In this document: positions 43,709 to 64,000 of the stretch, piece after piece
How positions within the stretch are numbered: the stretch's first letter is position 1
Layout of the letters: every line of letters starts with the position of its first letter
Origin: Volvox africanus
Taxonomy: Eukaryota > Chlorophyta > Chlorophyceae > Chlamydomonadales > Volvocaceae
Assembly: GCA_030268105.1 (NCBI GenBank)
Contig: BSDZ01000089.1
Span: forward strand, 930,001 to 994,000
DNA length: 64,000 nt
Direction: 5' to 3'
Translations under genes and position numbers: made by a program
Notes under the pieces: generated by a model
What the model saw: the letters and a program-made list of their open reading frames with translations, nothing else
Told to the model about the DNA's origin: nothing
Databases searched by the model: none

Positions 43709-46700
43709 TTATACAGCCTTGCCGTCCGTCTTGAAGCGGGGATCCGCCAACGTCCTCATCTCATCACAATCGTACGAGGCCTTGCCTGACTCCGCGTAAG
43801 TATCCCAGCACGGCAGCGCGGCTGTTGCCTCGTTAATCGAATTGATGAGTGCGCGCACCAGTTCGTTCTTCATGTTCTTGGGCGGGTCGCCTAGATGACG
43901 CGGCGGCGGGCGACTGCCGTACGTCCGTTTGTCAAATCGCCACTCGCCAAATTTGCCAGGTGTAAATTCGCCAGTCAACTTGTAGTCCATGCCATAAGTA
44001 TAATGCAGGATGTAGAAGGGCTTGCCGTTTGCCATCTGCATCTCCTGGTCCCATGGGGGCTGCGCCATCATGTGTAAGAACAGATCGACGTGCTTAATGC
44101 CATTCAGCCACAAAGCAATTGTGAAGCCGTACATCTCCTGGACCCAGCCCCACACAGAGTTGGCCTCCTGATCTTTGAACACAGCGATGGAGACATTCAT
44201 CCACGTTGGCATCACGCGCTTCATGTCGTCGAAGGTCATGAAAGTGGGGCTGTTACCGATAGGGGCAATCTCCTCCAGCTGGCGCTGGCTAATATTGCCT
44301 GTGAACTTGCGCGTGATGTGCGCGTTCTCGGCCTTGGCAGGTTCAATGTAGAAAAAAGGGAACGCCGCTGCACAGGCCGTACAAAAAAGGAGGATGTGGT
44401 GTAAGTCTGCCGCTCAGGTCCACGAGCTCAAAACAGGGTTGCCCCTTCCCAGCAGAGCAACAGCGCGAAGGTGCATGTGCTGTCATGCCCTTCATTTGTC
44501 GCTAAACCCACAGGATACACAAATATGCCCCAAGAAAATCGTTCTTCATCTCACCCTCACAACGCGATTCCGTCACTCGCCGAGAACAACCGTCTCCATG
44601 CGCGCAACCCTTCACCATACTACGCACCCCCTTCGCATGGACCGACCTGGTGCATCGTTCCTCATGAAGTTAGGCATAGGGCGCAAGAAGACGTGGTCCG
44701 GCTCGCTCATAAGGACGTACTTCTCCGGGATCTTCACCTTTTGAGTCCACTGTACGAAAGCATACGGGCGATTCAAGACCACGTACCATGAATGCTCCAC
44801 CATGCTCTGCGGCAGCGGGTCGACGACCACCGTGGGTAGCTCGTCCATCAGGTCATCGGCAGCGCCGCTATGGAGCAGACGCGTGAAACCGCCCATCTCG
44901 CATTTGCCCGTCTTTCCACACTCAGCCTTCCGCTTCTTCCACCTGAAAGCATTTTGGGCATGGAAAAGACAATCAATACTAGCCCAACCCAACTATTCCA
45001 TTGGCATTAATGGACCTCGTGGGATCGAATTGGCAACTGTCTGCCAGGACAAGATCGTCTATGCCTGGGCGCCGCCACTTGGCATGGCAAGCGCTTGTCA
45101 CACCACGACAATATGAAAACGACGATTTCTTCAGCAGATCAGATCGACAGTTTGAGGGCACTCTCAAACGGGTGAACGACTACGAAATCCTACATCAACC
45201 TTAGTGCACCACTTGTCGATGCTTGAGCATGCCGTCCGCCCATAAATGTTGTTCAACTGACGTGCGCGTTCAACTATCGTGACAAGCGGTAGCTGTTTCC
45301 GATCCTTGGGAAATTCCCCCTACCCGTGGAACCATACTTACCAGTAGTAGTGAATACGGACCTGCCAGTGGACAGCAGCGCCCTGTGCTGACGTGATGGT
45401 GTGGAACATGCGAGGAGCTCCTGATGTCTGCACCTATACTTTCCAGGGAGAACAGTAAACAGCAAGCTCATGACAAACGGAAAGTCGTTCTAACAGCCAA
45501 GCACACAAGGAACTATATGCAGATCGCGACAATGTAAATTACAAAGACAACCTGCGTTTCCCCTACGGTTGATGTACAAACAGAATGTCACCTGCAACTG
45601 GGCGCCTGGGTCCGCATTAATGTCTACGTCAATCGTGCCAGAAGTCCAGTACACGTTTGGTCCCTGTTTGGCGGGTTTGCTGGCCTCTGGGTGAGGCTGC
45701 AGCGGCAAACAAAGAAACACGGAAACACAGGCTGACCCATATTCGTCGACAAGCGCTGGCAAAACACAGCAGGCTTGAAAAGCTAACGAACAAAACAGAA
45801 TAGCAAGTTGCAAACGATCAGAGAAAACGAGGACTCTGGGCAGCAACCGGAACAAAGCGGCCCCACTAACCAGTGCCACTCACCAAATGCTTCAACCAGC
45901 ACTGCTGATACTGCGCGCCACAACGCTGTTGGTCACCACAGAAGACCCACACTGCACAACATCCAAGAGGACAGCTGGTGCGTTGCATCCGTAGGCTTGG
46001 TGTGAAAGATTGGGATGTGTGATAACTACACAGCGACCGCCGAGTTATTTTCCCGAGACCACAAATCGTCCCCAAGTAAAGAGTTTCGCTCAAGCACGCT
46101 GGCGCGCATCTGGATGCATGGGGCCCCAAGAACGCTCGAATGCACGGCATCGACCAAATGGGCTCTCATTCCAAGCTGCAGTAACTTACCATTGCAACCC
46201 GGCTCGTCACCCTGAGGCTGATGACTGCGGCAAGCGTCACAGCATTCGCCTGTGTTGCTTTTCTTGTGAACAGTCCCCCAGACGACAACATCACCCCACA
46301 ACCTGGGCAAAAAACACAGGACCCATCATAGATTAAATACACGAAACTGACAGCATAAGCGCATAAGGGGGACGCAACCCACTCTGTATGCTCGTAGGTG
46401 AAGCATTTGTGCTGCGAAGCGCTTCCCCCGGAGCTTGATGCCGCTGTGGTAAATGCGCTTCCCCCAACGGTTGTTGTAGCAGAAGCCACGGGAGAGGTTG
46501 CAGCGGTTGTGCCAGCCAGCCCGGTCGAAACGGTAACCCGGGAAGGTGATGAGGTTACAGTATCTTGGGTTGTACCTGCATGCACATGCCACGTAGCCGT
46601 CTGATTATGGCTGCAAGCATGATCCGTGACGTCTTTTGCAGAGCCGCCAGTTCGGGTTCCACACGATTCTGCGTTGCTATTTTGTGTAACCAGATGGATA

Positions 46701-46887
46701 ACACAATCTAATAAATAGCCCTGGTCTTGCCTCCTAGAAGGACGCGGTTGTCCCCGGTTGTCACGAACGTCTTCGTTTCTGAGGAAGCGTGCAGCGCGCT
46801 CATGCGATGGAGCTCGCTCAGAGAGTAAAACGTAGCCACGACCGTGAAGGCTACGGCCACCACGATGACGCGTGTGCTGCTCGCCAT
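43709..46887 (-). CDS. hydroxyproline O-arabinosyltransferase (HPAT-like, GT95)
   Basis: HPAT enzymes add the first beta-arabinofuranose to hydroxyproline of extensin-type wall proteins in the Golgi. Exons (minus) 46887-46731, 46575-46383, 46302-46190, 45951-45884, 45696-45592, 45427-45342, 44942-44647 and 44367-43709 (TAA) join in phase to 558 residues. A type II signal anchor lies at about residues 6-24 (VIVVAVAFTVVATFY). A Ser/Thr-rich stem follows, then a Cys-rich module (VVVWGTVHKKSNTGECCDAC, CNVWVFCGD, QCWLKHL). The catalytic part reads FHTITSAQGAAVHWQVRIHY, MGGFTRLLHSG, FVQWTQKVKIPEKYVLMSEP ending in PDHVF, AAFPFFYIEPAK, IGNSPTFM, MPTWMNVSIAVFKD, PPWDQEM, FYILHYTYGMDY and GEWRFDKRTYGSRPPPRHL, as in plant HPATs. 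Odd: the first intron seems to use a GC donor, the only phase-consistent choice I found. The related Ser galactosyltransferase is less likely given the FDKR/PPPR tail. Confidence 0.92.
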
Positions 46888-47961
46888 GTTCTTGCTACTG
46901 TTCGCTGCGATCGCAAACGGCTATGGGTTACACATGATGGTCCACGTTCGCTCGAGAATACTACAGCTAAAGAGGGGCCTGAAAAAGCGATCGCAAATCT
47001 CCGTCGCGGGATTTAGACCTTAATTATAAAAGTTACAAGGCGAGCACAAGGAATAAGCCTCAGACGTTTTACCTATCCGATCAGCAATACTTTCAAATGG
47101 GCCTCCACATAATGCATTTTTATGTTGGGGGTCGCTCCAGAGTATTAGCAACACCACAGCAGTACGGACGTAGTACTTTAGTGGGTTGACTCTTCTCGCT
47201 CGTATCTAATAAGAGCATAACCTCATGGCATAACGTGCATTGTTTCTGGCAACGTATCAGATTTCCTTCGCATGTCCTGTATTTCCTTCGTGTATATCTC
47301 ACATCCATACATGAGGGTTTTGCCTGTGCAAGGCGACTGTGAATTGATTCATGCTTAAACCTTTGCCATTTTCTTGTATGACGCTCAGAGCAGTACTCAA
47401 AGCAAGGGAGATAGATTCCCCTTCGGACTATCCAGGCGTAGCTAGTATGAGCAGCTGCCCGAAGTCAACGTTGAAAGATGTCCTATTGCAAAATATAAGC
47501 ATGGCATTGTCCTGATGCTTGGGGGCATGGTGAACGTTTGTAATTTTGGGCTTGTCACAGAGTCATGTTGGGCGTCTATACGCCGATGCCGTACGCGTAA
47601 GAAGCTTAGGATTCTGTAGTTCGGCGATCAGTCCTGTCGGGGTGGGCAGACATCAGTGTGGGACCTTGGACGACAGCCGCGCCGAAACCGCGTGCGAAAG
47701 AAGGCGGGAAGGCCATAGCAAAGCTTGCTGATGCATTTGAACAGATGTGCACGTGCAACGAGATTTCTCACTTTTCCGCAGCATAATGACACATAGTGCA
47801 TGAATTGGATTAAAGTTTGCCCCTGCTATCCACCTGTCACCGAATGCGATCGCCCGGGCGGTTGAATTATATCACAGATTGTTATCGATACTTGTGTGGG
47901 CTCTTGCATGCAAACAAATAGTGTGGTGGAAACACCCTGTGTGACGTAAACGTTGTGCAAG
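46888..47961. promoter_or_regulatory. divergent intergenic region between HPAT-like gene and PDS5
   Basis: 1074 bp between the two start codons, which point away from each other. It must hold both promoters. No coding frame, tRNA or convincing core element was seen; short frames near 46789 and 47546 lack any family motif. Confidence 0.5.
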
Positions 47962-61304
<13,343 letters not shown>

Positions 61305-61927
61305 ATGATTTTAGCCGATAGCAATCAGATAGCAATTGCCATTGGTTATATCGCCCGGGACTAGGGCTGTAGTAGTTGAGAACCGCAAAGGCCTCTCGAG
61401 ATGCTGAGAAGGTGCTTGTCCACCTTTATATCGTGGAAGCGTGTGCCGTACGTGTACGACTACTACACCGGCGCTATGAAGGAGAAGAAGACGGGAAAAG
61501 AGAAGATGGCAATCAGGTCTGGAGCAATGTTGCAGTTTAGGTGGCTGTCCTGAAGTGCCTGGGATCGATCTCTTTGTTGTGGTGCATGTCGTCGATATGA
61601 GTAGCCGCTGGAGGGCCAGGGGCTCGCCATCATGGGGGTATACTGCAGCAGCCGGATGCTACAGCTGTGTAGTCCCCTTGCCTGCTGCAACGCGGTGCTA
61701 AAGGGTGGGTTGTTGTCTGCGGGTCGGTACGTGACAACGCAAGTACGTCATGACGTCCAGGTGCATACTTGGCTGCCTTCATCTCGCATTCCGTGCTTGC
61801 TGCAAAGGACAAGTCCGATATCACGTGCGGCCCAGTTGACAGGAATTACTTGAGGATAGCTGTTGAACTGTTTCGTTGATGGACGGACGGACGAATGGAA
61901 GGACGAATCGACTGTTCGTTTACGGAG

Positions 61928-61960
<33 letters not shown>

Positions 61961-64000
61961 GAAGTGCCAAGAATTGTGCACGCGGCATTGACGCTGTGAC
62001 TGCCCTCCAGTTTTGGATACGTTTATTTGCCTTCTAAGGGCACTGTGGTATGTTAAGGATGCCGCCAGAAGGTAAACTGAGCTGCCCGCATGTCATCAGA
62101 TCTGTCGTTGTATTAGACAGCAGGTCTTCACGGTTTTATGACCACGCATCGGAGTTCTGGCGCCCCCGCTGGGCACTGTGCAGCCAGCGTGTGTGCGCGT
62201 GTCCTTCAGACGCAACAAGACCACTCGGAGCTCATACACCCGACATTGCTGTTCGTGCAACAGTTGATCGGTATATGTGATGATGAATTCTGTGTTGCAA
62301 TGATTGAGGGCAGTCCCCTCACCCGTGCGCTTTTCAACAAGGGCAGGTGGTGCTGAGGCTGCCGGAGGCCGCAGTGGCCTTCAGCTTTGTACTTGTCTTT
62401 TATCGAAGACACTTCATCTGGTACCCCTGTGTTGTATGATGCTCTGAACAAAGAGCTCGCGAGTTATTGTCAGGAATAGAATCATGATACCTGCAGGCAA
62501 CCCTGCGCATGGGAAAATATGGTGTCGTTGAGAACTAGCTTGGGAACTGTAAGCAGTGATTGGCGTGTCTTCCAAGCAGAAAATAGCTGTCATGACACGG
62601 GAAGTGCATGATGCAAAGTGCGTCGAGTATTAACAACATGGTTGTAACCAGCTCTCACAAAAGGGTATGTGTTATGCTAATTGCTCATAAACTCGTGAAC
62701 TTAATAAGTCCTTAATAAGTCCTGTCTCGGATAATTAGTCCTTTAGTCCATGTTGCCAGATGACGCTTTGGTAAACCTCTCCCATAACATGGAGAGCTTT
62801 TCTAGTACTATTCAAAGCACGATATGGCACGACAGCACTAATGATCAGTGTGCCGCATCCAGAGAAAGGCTACATCTAGCAATTAAACACGGGAATATAG
62901 CGGCTCCATGTACGCTGAAGGGATTGAGTCTCCATAAGACAAAGAAAGGAACACCCAAGCCAGCGTGGCCAGTAACCAACTGCATGGGTGTAAATTTACA
63001 TGAGGTTGGTAGAAAATAACCACGAAAGCCAATGAACACCCAAAATGAAACCACAAGCTCATGGCACCTGAATAGAGAACGGGGTTGAAGTGGTTGAAAA
63101 GTGGGCGGTATCCTCGCTGCCAGGTAGCCCAGGTCGTTTTCTCCCCCACTCCAGGTAACACGCACACGCCCAGGGGTAATGAAATGATATGGGTGCTAGC
63201 AAGATTTTAGGTGTGTGAACGTTTCAGTTCGTTTTAGTGTATTAGTGATTGAATACCGATTCACTACACGAGTCCGGCCCATGATGAAATCATAGCTCAT
63301 TGCACCAGAATCGGAAAGGGCCTAAAATGCCATTCTGAGTTATTTCAAAATGCGGCTTAGGGTTGCAGAAGGCCCCCTCATCAGAAGGGGTCGCCGTATT
63401 ATGGGTTTCAGAGTCAAATTGGTGGGAGTCTCAACGTTGAGTGTTGGTGAACCTCCTTGCAAATGTGGGAGAGTTTCTTGGCTAGCTTAGTATAGCACGG
63501 CCATCCTGGTGCTGGATGGTTTCTAATTTCCCCCTCCCCTGCACTTTTAAATTCTTCGCTGGGGGTCGTCCCTACATGCATGTGGTATGTCAGAATGCGG
63601 CCATGCAGACACGGGCGGCCTGGGCGGGTAAGGTACCGCCGCAGGGGGTCCGGGGATAGAAGCTTCAAGGATGTGAACTAAGCAGCGGCCAGAAACTACA
63701 TCAGGCCCAACTATGGGGGGCCCTGCGGATCGAAAACTGTACAAGGCAGACAATGACCAGCACCATCCAATAGTTGCGCTAGAGTGAATGCCGGCGGCAG
63801 GCTGGTACCCGAGTTTAGGCATAGTATATTAGTATGGAGACAGGGATAAAGAGATTATGGATCAGATTTGCAACAATCTTGAGCTTATCACGACATATCA
63901 GATAGTCCGGGGGTAAAAATTTCATACATGTGAACGAAACAACGACCACAAATCCTTGCAATATGATCTCGCAACAAAGCGCAAGGCTGGGGAAAGGTAC
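61305..64000. other. PDS5 3' flank; no supported gene
   Basis: A CA run lies at about 61927-61954, next to a GGACGGACGAA purine-rich patch (61880-61905). Frames near 62138 and 62750 are short, lack family motifs and have no matched splice neighbours. GC content falls towards the right end. Confidence 0.5.

Noticed and set aside
62138..63019. Short frames near the right end
   Set aside because: No family resemblance and no matching exons; left as non-coding.

Overview
The window is nuclear DNA of a green alga, most likely a volvocine or other chlamydomonadalean chlorophyte. The signs are many short exons with GT(A/G)AG donors and CAG acceptors, GC-rich exons set in repeat-laden introns, TGTAA-type poly(A) signals, a short interstitial array of the Chlamydomonas-type telomere unit TTTTAGGG, proline-serine wall-protein linkers, and gene families typical of these algae (M60-like peptidase with Cys-rich modules, hydroxyproline arabinosyltransferase, CHRD protein). 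No species is assigned. All exon borders were read by eye from codon phase, splice signals and recalled family conservation; no transcript or database was available.

Layout: (1) 1-1564, minus: gag end of a Ty3/gypsy-like LTR retrotransposon, cut by the window edge. (2) about 2674-7356, plus: secreted M60-type zinc metallopeptidase with a PPSP linker and Cys-rich modules; the catalytic exon carries a frame break. (3) 9423-18752, minus: TMTC-type ER membrane/TPR protein, 13 exons, reconstructed from start to stop except one exon border. (4) 19185-23358, plus: NOB1, the 18S rRNA D-site endonuclease, complete in 6 exons; it diverges from TMTC across 432 bp. (5) 23359-26420: gene-poor, with an AT-rich island and the telomere-like array. 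(6) 26421-33903, plus: a protein with about 14 MORN repeats followed by two filamin-type Ig repeats; one intron holds about 140 copies of TTA. (7) 35310-36862, minus: small secreted CHRD-like protein. (8) 39377-42867, plus: plastid-type transaldolase, complete in 9 exons. (9) 43709-46887, minus: Golgi hydroxyproline O-arabinosyltransferase, 8 exons. (10) 47962-61304, plus: cohesin-associated PDS5, at least 21 exons, with one in-frame TAG or an alternative acceptor. (11) 61305-64000: no supported gene.

The genes are independent eukaryotic units, not an operon. Several serve the secretory pathway and wall (M60 peptidase, TMTC, CHRD protein, arabinosyltransferase); the rest are housekeeping (NOB1, transaldolase, PDS5) or probably cytoskeletal/ciliary (MORN-filamin). 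The least ordinary items are the MORN-filamin fusion, the M60 gene with its broken catalytic exon and an inverted copy of an upstream exon fragment, and the PDS5 in-frame stop.
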